A stretch of DNA of 64,000 nucleotides from Diploscapter coronatus (lineage: Eukaryota; Nematoda; Chromadorea; Rhabditida; Rhabditidae): assembly GCA_964036155.1 (NCBI GenBank), contig OZ038422.1, positions 61,403,201 to 61,467,200 on the forward strand, read 5' to 3'. Both the position numbers and the translations under genes were made by a program. How positions within the stretch are numbered: position 1 is the stretch's first letter; each line of letters begins with the position of its first letter. The notes under the pieces were generated by a model, which was given only the letters and a program-made list of their open reading frames with translations, ran no database searches and was not told the DNA's origin. Positions 12,901-26,066 of the stretch are shown piece after piece.

Positions 12901-15900
12901 GAACTCACGTAAGCAACATCGCCGGGCGTGCATGCAGCTGAGAGGCAGAAGTTGTTGCACTGCTCCAAGGTGGCGAAATTGTTCAAGTTTCCAGAGCATC
13001 CGTTGTAGGTGAACTGCGTGCACTCCTTGGTGACGATGTTGAAGTAGAATCTGGCAGCTGCGGATGAGGAGCAAGACGATCCTTGCTGAGGCGGCAGAGA
13101 GCAGATGTAGGCTCTAGTCGGGCAGCACCTGTTGACGACGCTGCTTCCAGAGTTCACACTAGTACATTCGTGGGTAGTTGGGCAGGACTGAGTAGTAGAG
13201 CAGACCATCAACTGTCCGAACTCGTTGCGCTCAGGAGTGCCGCCGTTGGGGCAACCTAGATTAGAAACGTACTCGTGTTTGAGTGTGAAACGTTCGCTCA
13301 CCGCCGACACCACAATATCCTTCACAGTCCTCTCTGGTTGCGAAATTGTTGGAGTTGCCATCACATCCGTTATATTGGAAGCTTTCGCATTCCTGGGTTT
13401 GTGAGTTGTAGAAGTATCTGTATGATGAGCCAGATCCGCAGGTGACACCTTTGTGAGGCGAGAGGGTGCAAGTGTAGGCTAGAAAGTTTGTTCGCGTGAC
13501 TTTTCGGACCCGATTTTCCTACCCTTGGTTGGGCAACATCCCCAAACGTATCCGTCGAAGTAGCATTCGAAATTGACCGGACAGCTGTTTCCAGCTCCCG
13601 AATTCGAGCAAACGTAATAGTTGCCCTGATAATCTTTGTAGGCGTCTCCCTGTGGGCATTGAGGTTCGGCTAAAGTCTCATTTGATTAGCTTCTTTCTTG
13701 AAAGAAAAATCTTACGGATGATGTTCTCGCAAGTGTTCTGGCACTCCAACAGGGTCTCGAAGTTATTGTCATTACCCTGGCAGCCTTTAAAGATTCGATA
13801 AGTTAATATTCTTCGAAAAGAAAAATGTTTACCAGTGTAATCGAAGATTTCGCAAGCGCGAGTGACAGCGTTGTACCAATAGCGGCGAACCGATTGTTTA
13901 CAATCGCCAAGACGCAGTGGCTGTGAGCAAATAGCTTGTGGTCTGGGACAGCAGACTGCATGGTCACTCTGAAAGCGGATCGAAAGGTCAATTTGAAGGC
14001 TGCTCATATCCAGTACCTGGCATTCGTGAGTGCTTGGACAGTCGGCATTGGTAGCACATCTCTGCAAAAGGGATCGAAGATGTTTCGAAATGTTCAAGTT
14101 TTTGTACCTGGTTGGCAGCACCGATCTTGAGTGGAGTACCATATTTGCATTGGAGTTTAGCACAGAAGAGCTCGCAATCAGCAGACGATTTGAAGTTGTT
14201 GTAGTTTCCGAGTCCTCCGTTGTAGGTGAAGGCAATGCATCTGCCTTGTTCCGCGTCGTAGTAGTATCTAACATTTTCACCTCTGAAAATGAACCCCAAA
14301 TACGAATCTACCTGCTTGAAGTGGAATAGGTCATAGAGAAAGATCGCTTCATCGAGACACCAGGATCGAAGTTAGTAGATCTCAAGAGGTCAACTGGTCT
14401 TCCTCCAGCGGAACTGTAAAACTCATTTTGAGAATCGATTTTTCAAAAAACCATATTGATTACCTGCAGACGCTGGCGACTGTTGGGCAGCAGAGTTGCA
14501 TACTTCCAATCGATGTGCATTCGTAGTTGGAGGTGCAGCTTGCAGCGGTCTGACAGTTGTTGACAGGCTCGTCCTCGTTCTGCGAGGCACCAGTCATGTA
14601 TTGAGGCGATCCACGCTTGCAGGCTGAAATACCGTATCCCGTGACAATTATTTTGAACGGGTTCTCGTACTATCACGGCAATAAGATTCGCAGTGCTCTC
14701 TGGTCTTGAAGTTGTTGGGCGATTGCATCTCGGTCTCATCCCAAGGATCCCACATGAATTGCTCGCAAGTGCCAGTAACGGCGTTATACCACCAACGAGG
14801 TCTGACACCAGCCGGTGCGGCGGAGCCAGAATCAGCTTCGCGTTTTGGTTGGATGCAGGTGTAAGCTGAAGAGACAGTTTGATAAGGAAATTTCCCTCCA
14901 GCTTACCTCGGTTCGGGCAGCAAATACCGTCAGATTGGGGGTGCAGATCGTAGACTCCTTCCATGGCGGTCTTGACGTTCGTCAAAGAAGTCGACGACGT
15001 GACACAGTCGTAGATGTCGGCGATGTAGATTCCTTCATCTTCTTTTGAAATTAATTCTTATGAAGCAAACTAAAGAAGCGGCAACACGCAATCTGCCTAT
15101 AGCCGCACACTCTCATGCAGGTGTGATAGTTGAGAGGTTTGTGTGAGAGAATTTGAAAAGACTAGTGCACAGCAGCCTATGCTTTCTATAGGCAAAATTC
15201 GAATGACTGATTTACCATGGCCATGTCTTGGATCAGTCGAATAGACACAGGCTCCTCCTCCGTTGGCGACGAAACTGGTGTAATCGGTATTCGATGAGGT
15301 ACAGAATTGGAGTGGGTTGATGTGGTCTCCCATTTGGATCTCTGCATCATCAGGGTCTGAATTTTTTTCAATCGCTAATAGTTTTCTTCTGATCTTCAAA
15401 AATACCGGTCATAGCCGGATTTCTGAGCTGAGAAACCGGCATAGTCAGAAGGTCGTCGTCATATTCGGGCAGAGGGCATTTTGGGACTGGGTCTCCGTCT
15501 TCACCAGAGTGCAAGACGCAGACAACTCCGTCTCTTGTTCTGGCCTGAGAAAATTGGTTATTTTAAGGATGAAAATTCTCCTAACGTACCTGGACGTATG
15601 GAATTCCATTGACGTCTTCTGGACATTCACAACGGGACTTCTCGCAACGAGACTCTGGCCAAACGGCGGAACATTGCTCGGCGTACTGGCAACCGCTCTC
15701 TCCAGGGTTCTTCTTCAAATAGCAGTAGCCTTGAATGGCTACAAAATTTGAAAGGCAAGTACAAGAACCCGTCGAGCAGAACATTCCCTAAAATCGACAA
15801 ATCGATATTTTATCTTGAGGTCAACTGTTTACAGTAAGACAGTCAGTGTTGAAGGAGCAGAAATCTCCCACGCGACCCGATCCGGCAACACCTTGGCGCT

Positions 15901-16324
15901 TATAACGGACGTTTCCGGTTCGACATTTGCCGTCTATGAAAAATTGGCCCTGGAATTAGTCAATCATCAAGAAAATTTATTGGGCCGATTACTTTTCCAC
16001 AGAGCTTCCGCTCGACCTCTTTCTTGACGAGGTTACACTGAAGGAACGCATTCTCATGGAGATCAGTTTTACTAAAAATAAGGCATTTTTGTAAGGAGAT
16101 CATCTTGCTCTAACTTTGTGGATAAGTCGCAATATAATGACTCTTGTGTCGTTTCTTCTGTACATGAATCACCGGCCTCTACTAATTTACAGGAACTGCA
16201 ATCATCGCCTATCCGACACGTAGGCTTTGAAGCGATAGCCCCTCCTGAAGTCGACATCTTTTTTCGAAATATGAAACAATGAATAACCTGCTATGAAGAG
16301 AGCAAGAGTGAGCAAGGCCTTCAT
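9918..16324 (-). CDS. Large secreted multi-Kunitz, lustrin-cysteine and EB-module protein
   Basis: The start is chosen at [13 protein letters not shown], a signal peptide ending at an exon border. The stop follows GICRDKYA. Domain order along the protein: N-terminal Cys-rich EB-like segments (about 15590-16257), an unassigned acidic stretch, Kunitz 1 (about 14670-14865), a lustrin-type Cys repeat, Kunitz 2 (14110-14285), a lustrin repeat, Kunitz 3 (13727-13935), a lustrin repeat, Kunitz 4 (13305-13484), a lustrin repeat, Kunitz 5 (12910-13130), about seven lustrin repeats of the CP..Y.C...CC type, two EB modules (11070-11480), about three more lustrin repeats and a Cys-rich tail. There are more than 20 exons with short introns. 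Kunitz 3 has Lys at the P1 position and could inhibit trypsin-like proteases. Kunitz 4 and 5 have Gly and Ser. Nematode proteins of this build are extracellular and often cuticle-linked, so a role in matrix or moulting proteolysis is inferred. I do not name an orthologue. Confidence 0.88.
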
Positions 16325-18978
16325 CTACCGCCTATAACTGGAATGGTGGATTGTAACTTGAATCGAAAGACTATCAGACCTCAAGTTGATAAAAACTCCG
16401 TTATCACCGGATATGGTGTAATGATGACGATGCGACAGGATCAATGAGAACGAAGCTGAAGAAAGTGTATCGGATTAGATTTTAGACTGGTACACGGGGA
16501 TTAAAAATTCGTGTTCGAGTTGAAGAAAGTACCGACTTGGTGACGCAGCGCAAAAATTTGGGCGGTAAAACAAAACAAAACCAACACAACTACGTAAGAA
16601 AGTCGGTAGCGGTAGCAGCACGACGGTAGTGGTTTGGTATTGTTTCACTCAAAAATTCGTCTATCGCAAAGAGGCGAAAGGTAAAGCGACGAATAAAGCC
16701 GAAGAAAAAGACAGAAGTAAAGTGGTCGACTCTGTGGTCAAATGAGGGAAAAGCCTTGAGAGAGCGTAGGGAAAAGACTGAGAGCAGCAAGAGATAAAGA
16801 TAGTATAAGCAAGGTGGGGGGAGAGAGAGACAGAACAGTGCTACGACGAGAAAGAACGCATCGCACTCAGCGCCCGAGGGAGAAACAGTGCGCGAGATTG
16901 AGGAGAGTCGGCGACGACGACTCCACAATGTTTGCATAAAGAGGGAACGACGACGATGCAAGAAGAGTGGGAGAGAAACAAAGGTAATGAGCTCGAGAAC
17001 AAGGGGTTGAGCGCGGGGTCTCGAAAGGTCCGAGATGGACGTAAAAATCATCATCGCGGACCAGTCAGGATGCCCTCTTTCGGAGTTCCGCGATATCTGA
17101 AGATGCCGCGCACTTCTCCAGCAAATTATCGAGTGGAGTCTTCATCCATCTATCCATCCATCCATCATCCAACCATCACTATTTTTGGATATTTGCCTTC
17201 TTTGTCCTAAGCTGACTGATGGAATTCGATGGAATGATACTGTAATTGGTCACCCTAGGCTCAGTTTCTTCTGCTCTGTCTGACGACAAAGAAAATAACG
17301 GAAAACCAACGAATAACACAAACAGACATGATCTATAAAAGGAATCGAGCAGAATTAACCGACTCTGAGAACGTTGTGTAGATTATGACTAAGGGCAGAA
17401 CGAAAAAGTCAACAGAAAAGTGGACAGGGCAAAAATGAGACAACATTGTGGATAGAATTGACCGATAGTAAAATCAGAAAAAGTAAAATCGAAGACGATG
17501 AAGAAAGACTACGTTTTATTGGTGGCAGAAAAAATCGAAATCCCCAATTGGACCCTCCAGACTATTTCCGTTCCGGCTTATTTTTATCACTCAAGTGGCG
17601 TTATCCTTTCGTTCGAGACTCTTCTTTCATCGTCTAGCTCTCTCTCGATACGGTACAGTCTCTGAGGAGATAGCTCCAGGGATATGGAATGTGAGAGATT
17701 CACCTATGATCCAGGCCCCACTTGAGGATAGACGACTCCAAATTTCTCTTGATCTTTCCCCTCGATAGTTCTCTTCAGCCTCATGTTCGTGAGATGCATC
17801 TCTATATTTGTGTAATGTGCTATGTGAAATCAGAACTCTCTCCGTCTGAGTCTGCGCCTTTTCTATATCATGTCATTTTTCTCTGCGTCGGTGGTGTGTA
17901 TGATCCCCTCTCTCGACTTCATCGTCCGATAATTTTCTTCTGTCGATTTCTTTGAGACGCAAAAAATGCTCCTTCGGCTCATATGAACACAAATACAAAC
18001 AAAATGTGTCCATACGGTTTCTTCGTTGAGGAGAATGAAGAAAACGTGCATTGTCAGAAAATGTGCTGGACAATGAGCAAATAGTTCTTGTGCAAGAAAT
18101 TGACCGGATAAAATTAGATCGGCGAGGAATCGATTACACGGTTTCTGGAGGAAATAGAAGAAGAAGAAGAAAAAGGATTTCATAATGATCGGTCGCAGGA
18201 AAAAGGTACGTTGGTGATGTTTCTTGGAGAACAAAGTTGCAATCCTTTTTTGTAACGGGTTGAAGAGAAGAAAGAATGCTGCTGCTTCAATTTGCTTGTA
18301 CTCAGCGAAGAAAAAGAAAACTTGTGCAGTCATAGCAGAGAAATCTCTTGTCTTTTGCTCTGCTCTGCGCGCTTTGTCTCTATGTCTGTGATGATGGTCT
18401 TGCTCGAGGGAAAGGAGGAGACGAGGGTCACGATGTTTGCTAGATGTTAAGCAAGAGAAACGATGCGCAGCAAGGGGCCTGGGAGAGGGAGAGATGAGGA
18501 AAAAGCAGATAGTAGACGAGAGAAAGTACGTACGAGCAGCAACGGAGCTTCCGTGTGCGAGCCTTTTGAGGAGTCATCCAAGAGCTCTCTGGTGGGTGGG
18601 GGTCAATTTTGGTATCGATCGAAATCTCATGACGAAATGTTGAGAGTCAAAAATCAAAGCTTCTTCCTTCTCCTGGCATCAACTACAAATCCGTGATCAC
18701 CCTGCTGAAAATACCGAGAGAAAATTTTACTAGAACAAATTTATTTATCCTATCGTTACGCGTAATTCAGCTTTAGTACTCTAGGTTACGAAATTGACAA
18801 TGCGAGAAATTTATTCTAACGATACAAAAACGGTAAAATTTGTGGATGCGTCAAATTTATACAACCAAGTTTTGCTTGATGTGTTTCGGGAAAGTAATGC
18901 GGTGACTTTGGAGCTGCGATGTTGAATCTGGTAGACATTGATGGTGGTGAATTAATTATTAGAAGAGTTGGTGATGAT
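16325..18978. other. Purine-rich intergenic region, probable promoter of the Kunitz gene
   Basis: No supported gene. The plus strand is strongly GA-rich from about 16750 to 17050 and again around 18150-18560. This opens long but low-complexity frames on the minus strand. The stretch upstream of 16324 should contain the promoter and any trans-splice site of the large Kunitz gene, although no single motif stands out. Confidence 0.45.
17142..17177 (+). repeat. ATCC/ATCT microsatellite
   Basis: A short tract of tetranucleotide units based on CATC (CATC, TATC, CATC and so on), imperfect at both ends. It lies in the purine-rich spacer and carries no coding signal. Confidence 0.7.
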
Positions 18979-19336
18979 CTATCGTCCGCCGGAGTTCTCC
19001 TTGGCCCTGGCGACGAGGTCATCGAGTGAGTGCGGGACGGCGGCCTGGAATCAGGTTCATAGTTAATTTTGCCTCTAAGCTTAAGTTATTTTAAAAAATG
19101 GTACCTGAGGGGCACGGAATCTTGGGTTTCCACTGGCAGATCTCTGAAAACTCCTAGATGAATTGAAGTTGAAGGTAAACTTGTCCGACCTGAGCTCCAG
19201 CTCTGTCGTTTCCGGCAGTAGTAGCACCCGGTGCGGGTGTGCTGTGGTGCTTCTTATTCTTCTTGTTCTTCTTTCCGGCTTCAACACTAGCAACGACGAT
19301 CATGGCGACGAGGGCAATGACGAAGAGAGCACGCAT
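18979..19336 (-). CDS. Small secreted lysine-rich protein, unknown function
   Basis: Three exons (about 19190-19336, 19106-19144, 18979-19045) join in frame to about 83 residues. The first 20 form a clean signal peptide (MRALFVIALVAMIVVASVEA). Next come a basic segment KKNKKNKKHH, a Pro/Ala/Thr-rich linker, the exon peptide RSASGNPRFRAPQ and an amphipathic end AAVPHSLDDLVARAKE finishing in NSGGR. A likely trans-splice acceptor (TTTTCCAG) lies about 45 bases before the ATG, and a polyadenylation signal is at 18810-18815. There are no cysteines and no recognised domain. It may be a small matrix or cuticle-associated protein or a non-canonical peptide precursor. I do not recognise the family. 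Confidence 0.75.
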
Positions 19337-20776
19337 TCTTGCAGGAGCGGGGGAGGTTACCGTCTGGAAAAGTTGCCATAGGATGAAAGAGAAAAGTTGG
19401 GAGAAAATATTGGCTTTTTGGAAAGTTCGAAATTTCTGTGAGAAAGCGTCGATAATGGAAAAATTATCCGAACTTTTCAAGAAACTGAAGTTTGATGAAA
19501 TTGAGCTTTATGGTATATGATGACACGATATATATAAAGTCGAATATGCTTCGAAAGAAATCACCCATCATACTGTAACTACGAAAATCGAAACTGAAGA
19601 AGAGATGGGGAATTTGAGGGTGTTGATAGGATTTTATATGTCCGGTATTCGTGTAGTTCTCAAAATGAACGCATTAGGCATCGGCTTAACCGAATGTAAT
19701 GAGGCAAAGCGGATTTCGGCGTGATTTTGTCGATTCGATTTGACAAAAGCGATCGAAAATCCACTTTGCGATAAATTTGACAAAGACAATTTATCCATTA
19801 CGAGGGAATTAATGCATTCTTCTTTAATAAAGGTAATTCTGTGTCTCTCGACAAATTAGTTTCGATGGTTAAATCCTTCTCCCACACGTACTTTTTCGTA
19901 GTTTCGAACTTTCACGATAAAACGATGCGAGACGGCTTTCAGTTAGACAAAATTCTAGGGTTAAACAACAGACAAGAATAGATAAAGTTCACATACCATG
20001 AAAGACAAGCCTATAGGCTAATGAAACAAAAATATGCAACATTTCACAACATAATTTTGACTTTTTGGAGAGTTCATCCTGTGTTTTCTTCTTTATCACT
20101 ACGATTTCATTCACAAATTGATTGAACTCTACAAGAAGTCAATCTGAAACCACAACATCTTTGGAGGATAGCTTTGATTGATTTTCTTTCGAAACAGGGT
20201 AAATGCATTTATCGGGAATGCATATTTTCGGGTGAAAGATAGAACAAACAAAAATACAGGTAAAAATTGAATTTGCAAAACAATACAATTTTAAAAATTT
20301 ATATTTTATCAGTATGTTCTCAAGTTTGAACACAATCTCGATAATCTATGATTGTCTTGATAACGATGATGGCGATAATTAGATTTGATTTAATAATTGC
20401 ATTTCTGAGGGCACAGAGGAATTTCGAATTTGATGGCTCAAAAGGCTAGTCGAAAGGAAAGAAAGGAGATCATTAAAATGCGATTTTAATGAGGAACTGG
20501 TTTCGCGAATTTCGTCAATTTGGTCGGTTGAAATTTGAAAATCGGGATGCATTTTTTCAAAAATTATATCGTGAAAAACTCAAAAATCTATTCTGATTCG
20601 AGGAAATTTTGACCTCCAGAAATTTTCCTTCGAAATTAAACTTTGAATGAGCACTTCTGGATATCAACGGAAGAAATTCTAACATATTTGCAGTATTACT
20701 TGATCCTAGAACCTAGATTGTTATGATGATGAAAGTTGAGTTGATACGGGTTTAGTCCGGTAGTGATCGGGTTTCT
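19337..20776. other. Intergenic spacer between two small secreted-protein genes
   Basis: AT-rich with no supported exon. It contains the upstream region of the small lysine-rich protein and the 3' region of the neuropeptide-like gene. A TATATATAAAG stretch at about 19528-19538 lies roughly 190 bases upstream of the lysine-rich protein start and could be a core promoter element. Confidence 0.45.
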
Positions 20777-21231
20777 CTAGGAGAGCATGAAAAGGGTGGC
20801 CAACGTCCGGGGCTGCGGTCGGCCATAATAATACGCAGTACGCTTCATAAATGACGGCCCCATATCTGATACTTTTCGGCCTTGCTTTTTATCTTTCATA
20901 GATTCAGATGATGCACTGAAAATTGAAGATTTAGAACATTTGGAGAGGTAGTTTATCAGAAAAAGGTCTAAATTTGGTATTGTTTTTATCTTAATGGTAT
21001 AAGATTTGATAGCTAGAATTGTGGTTCTATTCATGGAATTTTCGGCCTTTTCGAAGTTATCAAAAGTTCACTTTTGGCTCAAGTCTATCCTTTCGGAACA
21101 TTTTGAGTGTCATATCTTTCATTTTCCAAAAATATGGACGTGTATGTTTCTTTGACTTACCTAACTGATAATAACAACAAGAATAAATAGAGCGAAACAA
21201 TTAGAATGAGCCGCGGCGGATGTCGGCGCAT
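20777..21231 (-). CDS. Probable neuropeptide precursor
   Basis: Two exons (21161-21231 and 20777-20915), joined by a consensus GTAAGT donor and a TTTTCAG acceptor, give 69 residues. Residues 1-24 are a strongly hydrophobic signal peptide after MRRHPPR. The rest is short, has no cysteine and carries processing sites: KK at 33-34, GRK at 36-38, KR at 48-49, and a glycine before Arg56. Cleavage at these sites would release VSDMGPSFM, TAYYYG (giving a TAYYY-amide if amidated at Gly55) and a C-terminal piece beginning PQPR. This layout is typical of nematode neuropeptide-like precursors. I do not recognise the peptides as a named family. A splice acceptor lies 24 bases before the ATG and fits trans-splicing or an upstream UTR exon. 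A short secreted or membrane protein is the alternative. Confidence 0.62.
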
Positions 21232-24200
21232 TTGATGGAATTTTAATTGAATTACCTGAAAATTCGAGGTTCGAATATAAATTTCGAGAATATCGAACAA
21301 TTTTAGAGAGAGATATCGCGAGATAATAACCCAAAATAGAAGCACTTTCGAAAGAAGATAAGTAATTTTTGCAAGACTGGAGCCTGGGTGAGAGACGATT
21401 TTTCAAGTAGGGGGTCATCATCGTGCTGAGAAAAATGAGATAACACGTGAAAAAGGTCGGATTTAGAAATATTGAAACGCAAGAATAACGGAAATTCGTA
21501 ATTTGGAAAAAGTGCACCGAGAAAAAAAAGGATGAGAATTTATGGATATAATGAAAAGAGGACAGCATGAATGAAATGATATATTGCCAAGTATGAGGAT
21601 AAATGAAGCTTTGAATCTTGTCACATGAGATAAAGCTAGAAGATAATTATAGTTTGTTGGCATGAAATTAGTGACGAGATCGAGTTTTTGAAATATAACT
21701 TTGGTTGTTGCAGTGTAAACTTTGGAATTTGGAATTTCAAAGAGGGACGTCTTATGATATTAGTTGGTTTGAAGGATTCTGATCGATGAATCATGTGGTA
21801 ACTAGCGTAATTCCAAGTAAACAAAAGTCTGCAACAATATCGAATCATCCAGTATTTTTGGACTTAAAGAATTAGCACGGAAGGTAGAGAATGCTAATTT
21901 TTAAAATTACAACTTTTGAATCGAGATTTTTGGAGCCTGTAATATTTGAGAACGGAACCCAAAATTTAGACTTCAAATTTGCTGGCATTTAAAAGGCGGC
22001 ATTTCGATCGTAAATTGGGTGGCCTTTACGTTTTCGCTTGACTTGATTCGGAGCATAATTGGATAATTAGGTCAGAGTCGATTAATTTTCGGGCAGGAAA
22101 ATATGGGAGAAGCTCGAAAAACGCTCGGCGTATCTGATTTAGGAATGATGCGTACTTTGGGTTACGAGACAATGAGAATAGAAACTAGAAAATATTGCAG
22201 AATTTCGCGAAATTCAAAGTAATCCGAGAATGAAAAACCTGTACAGAATTGGCCTTTTACGTAAGAAGTATGATTTGACGAATTTTGAAATGACATATGG
22301 ATTACTAGGATTTCTCAGGGTCATTGTAAATTTTACTTTTAAAAATCCTCGTAAACATTTTATGAAATTTAAAATGAGCTCATTTCGTCAAATATCAAAG
22401 ATAAATAGGTAATAGCTGAAAACCTGGGGATTGAAGAATTAATGAATCCGAGATTCCAGCGACTCTAGTAGCTTATGATAATTAGCACATCGTATAATCG
22501 TCCATGAGATTGGCATTTTTGATGAAAGATTCGTCAAACAGAGCAAAAAACTAGCAAAATTAATCGAGTTTTTGTCGACTTTAGACGTTCAGCTAGGATT
22601 TTTTAAAGGTGAAGGTGTCTAAGGCGGTTGGAATTAGTAGGTCGGAGTTCTTAGGCGTGGATTAAAATCTTTAATTGGAGCGTCAAAAATCTCGATGAAA
22701 ATGGAAAGTATCATGCCAAAAATAATTGGTGTATCAGGAAATTACGTGAGATCCAAAAATACGCCCCCACTCGAGATGAATTCCATGTGATAATTGAATC
22801 GGAAGGTCGAAAAAGAAACTAGGCGAAATTTTAGACGACCAATTATAAACAAATCTCGACGATCTCCGAGCAATAAAATGTAGAATATGATGAAAAACTG
22901 AGGCGGGATTCTCTCAGACGTATCGAGGGTTTGATCGTGGATTTTCGAGATTTTGGACCTAATCCGAAAATATTGTGTTGCAAAGAAAAGTCACATCAAA
23001 GATTAAGATGTTCACAGAAAGATCGTTCTAAAGACAAGAATTTCGTCGGACCTAAGGTTTTCGAACCGGAAAATATCGAACACTAAGTAATTTTTCCTGA
23101 AATTTCATCAAAAATTGGCATTCACCAATTCATGCTATTTTCAAACTACCCTGATCGGAAGTAGTTTGAAAGAAACGCGTATGCTAGCTTTCAATTCCAA
23201 AAACTTATTGGATGATTCAATAAATTATCATTCTTAAGACAAAAATTGGGTGGAGACATGAAATTAATCAAATCCGGGGCTAATTATCGTCGATTTTGAC
23301 AGATGCGAAAATATTGAATCCGTGGTTCATCGAATATTGTTTTTAGTCGCATCATCGCATTCTCTGCTAGAGATTGACGAGTTGTGGGCTTCGTGCATTT
23401 TTCTATGGATTCTTGAAGAAAAAGGCCCAGCAAATTATGAACGGATTATGTTGGAAATAAGACGAGGCGAGTCCCGAGAGTAAATAAATCGGCACCCAAG
23501 AATATTTCGACCACGTTTTCTCAATGAAGCGAGATTTTATATTGGATACTTGACAGAAATAGGATTTTGGGATGACCAAATTTGGCAGGTTCTGAGTATA
23601 GAGAGTTATTTGTCTCTGATTTGTAGTTGTCGCTTTCTAATAAAGTTTGGCACGTAATTGAGTCTCAACATAAAATAGCTGGAACTCAGTCAAGGCTAAT
23701 TATATTCACGAATAGAATGGAAACATTTTTGGATGAAAATAGAAAGTCCTCGGAAATGTCGTCGCCGTCGCAGGATGTTTTGATCAAAGAGAAAGAATAG
23801 ATAGTTCAAAAACTTGAGAATCTATTTCTATCGAGTTATCGTGGTCCCATCGGGAGTAAAAGATGAGTTGGGAAAAATGTGAGGGTGTAGCTCCGCCCAC
23901 TTTTGTTGTTGTTTTATTCAGAGTCAAAAGATAATTAAATCAGGTATACGTCGTCTGTGAATTTAGATTTGATCAGAGAATAGATAGCATGGAGAAGCTA
24001 AGAATAAACTCTAGCATTCCTCCGAGAGAATCTTTAGTTTGTTGTTGACAGAGGTAGGGAAAATGGGAAAATAGCTGATGGAATTTAGAGATTTTGAGAA
24101 TTAGGGAAATTATAAATAGTATGGAAGATTGTGTAAGAAATGATTGAATTTTCTGTGAAAGATGGAAAAAAAACTTGAAAAATAGCGGGTAAAATCGAGA

Positions 24201-26066
24201 GGTCGGAAAATCTAGGAAAAATAAAAATAGTACGTGATTGTTAGAGAGATGAGAAATTAACATGGTTAGAAGTGGAGTTTTGGTGATGTAAAAGGAAGGA
24301 AGAGCCAGCCCGCTAAGGATTTACGCACGCAAGTCAAATGCTGAAAAGAAATGCGCTGTTCAAAATGGGGAACCGAGAAAACTTGCAGTTGGAAGTACGA
24401 TTTTTGACGAGAAAATAGGGCCGGAATTCGAGAAATCTAGAGAAATGCGAAATTCCGGTTGAACCCGAATTTTGGGATGAATAGAGAGGATCCACGCTTG
24501 ACCGGGATAATATTTAGAAATTCGAGGCTTGTTAAGAAAAATTTTGCTTTTTGAAAAAGCCGCCAATCTTTCACTTTTCAAAATTATTTCAACGAAAAAC
24601 TTGGTGAAATTTTTGGAAATCCAGAAAGATTAACTCCTACAGGAAAGAGGATAGAACTAGTCTTGTTTGATGATTTCATTTGACTGAATGAAATAATAGA
24701 GATGAATTATTGAAGAGAGGCTTTTGTAGTACTGGACGGACTTGAGACTTGACATATGATTTGGAATGCTGAGAATAGAGAGATTTGTTAATCCAGTTCT
24801 TTTTTCTTCAAAAGAAGACGTTATTTCGGCAAGGAATTAGAAATTTTGCTTGTCGAGAAAAATTATATCCCGTTAGATTTTGGTGGGAGATAAGAAATTT
24901 ACCGTTGATGATCAGAATAATTTTAATCTAACCGAAATAAAGCCGAAAGATGAAGGTTCGTCGTAGGTTAGGGTAGACTTTGAAAGAATTTTAGTGGTCA
25001 AGAAATCAAATTAGAAATCCTGACGTGAATTTTTGCATCCGGTTACTAAATCAGTGATGAAAACCAAGTCAAAAGTGCATTGGGCTAATTTTATCGAGAC
25101 TAAAATGAATAACGTTCCGTATGATGTGATTACTATGCGTCTCTGACTTTTTTCTAATGCTGAAAGATTGACCAGACTCTCTCTGCCCTTGACTAAGGAC
25201 GGCTACTAATTGGAATTGCTCCTAAAATGTTCGAATCTATTTAATTCAGAGATTAGCGCAATAGCGACAAAATCGAAAATTAGAAGCGCGTCAATTAAAA
25301 AATAAGATTTTCCGGGAAGAAATTCTAGTTAAATGATCATGAATTTTGAAGAAAAAAAAACTCTTGGACAGGATCTTATAGAATATAGCCATCGAAGACT
25401 CAAATTTTTTCAAGACTGACCTCAGAGCCTCAAATTGAAATTACGTTTCTTAGTGAATTTGTACAGAAAATCAACACGTTTTAGTTAGGTCAGATCTTCC
25501 CCGGTACGAGTTCTGAGCTTCAGGCCTCAGAAATCAGCAAGAATAGAGAGAAGAGTTGAAGTTTTTCACCTAATAGAAATAATTACACTAAATAGCTTGG
25601 ATTAGGAATAAAATACTTCCTGGTTGGCTCTGGTTCAATTTCAGAGGTGATTTTTTTAACTAGAAAAATCCTATTGTAGCTTTAGAAAAACTATTTCTGG
25701 ACTAAGTTATTGAGTAATTGGCGAGTTTTATAACGATGTTCGAGCCAAAACTCATGAAACCATCGTATTTTTCGGACCAAAAATTACGCCGACAGCTTGT
25801 TCTTTAGCTAAATTATGCTATTTTTGAAATAGAAACTTTTGGTGGTTTTGGCAGAAAAAGTTAATCGAGTCTTACTTTTGCACATCACATAATTGTATGG
25901 AGTGGGTGTCGCTAAAATTGCCATTTTCGCCAGGAAATTGCGAGTGCACTGAAACACTAAACTTTGAGAGCGATTTTTGACTTTTGCACCCTTCTCTGGA
26001 AAAATTTGCAGAAATTGGCATGAACGTGAGATTTTGAATTTCAAAATTTTTGACGTTATTACCAAA
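21232..26066. other. AT-rich intergenic region, no gene resolved
   Basis: Nearly 5 kb without an exon I can support. It separates the divergently transcribed neuropeptide-like gene (minus) and BAR-domain gene (plus), so both promoters must lie within it. Only short AT-rich open frames are present, and none has splice-supported continuity or a recognisable domain. Confidence 0.5.

Noticed and set aside
16590..17054. 154-codon open frame on the minus strand
   Set aside because: It runs through a purine-rich low-complexity tract. The product is Arg/Leu/Ser/Phe-biased with no domain or splice support.
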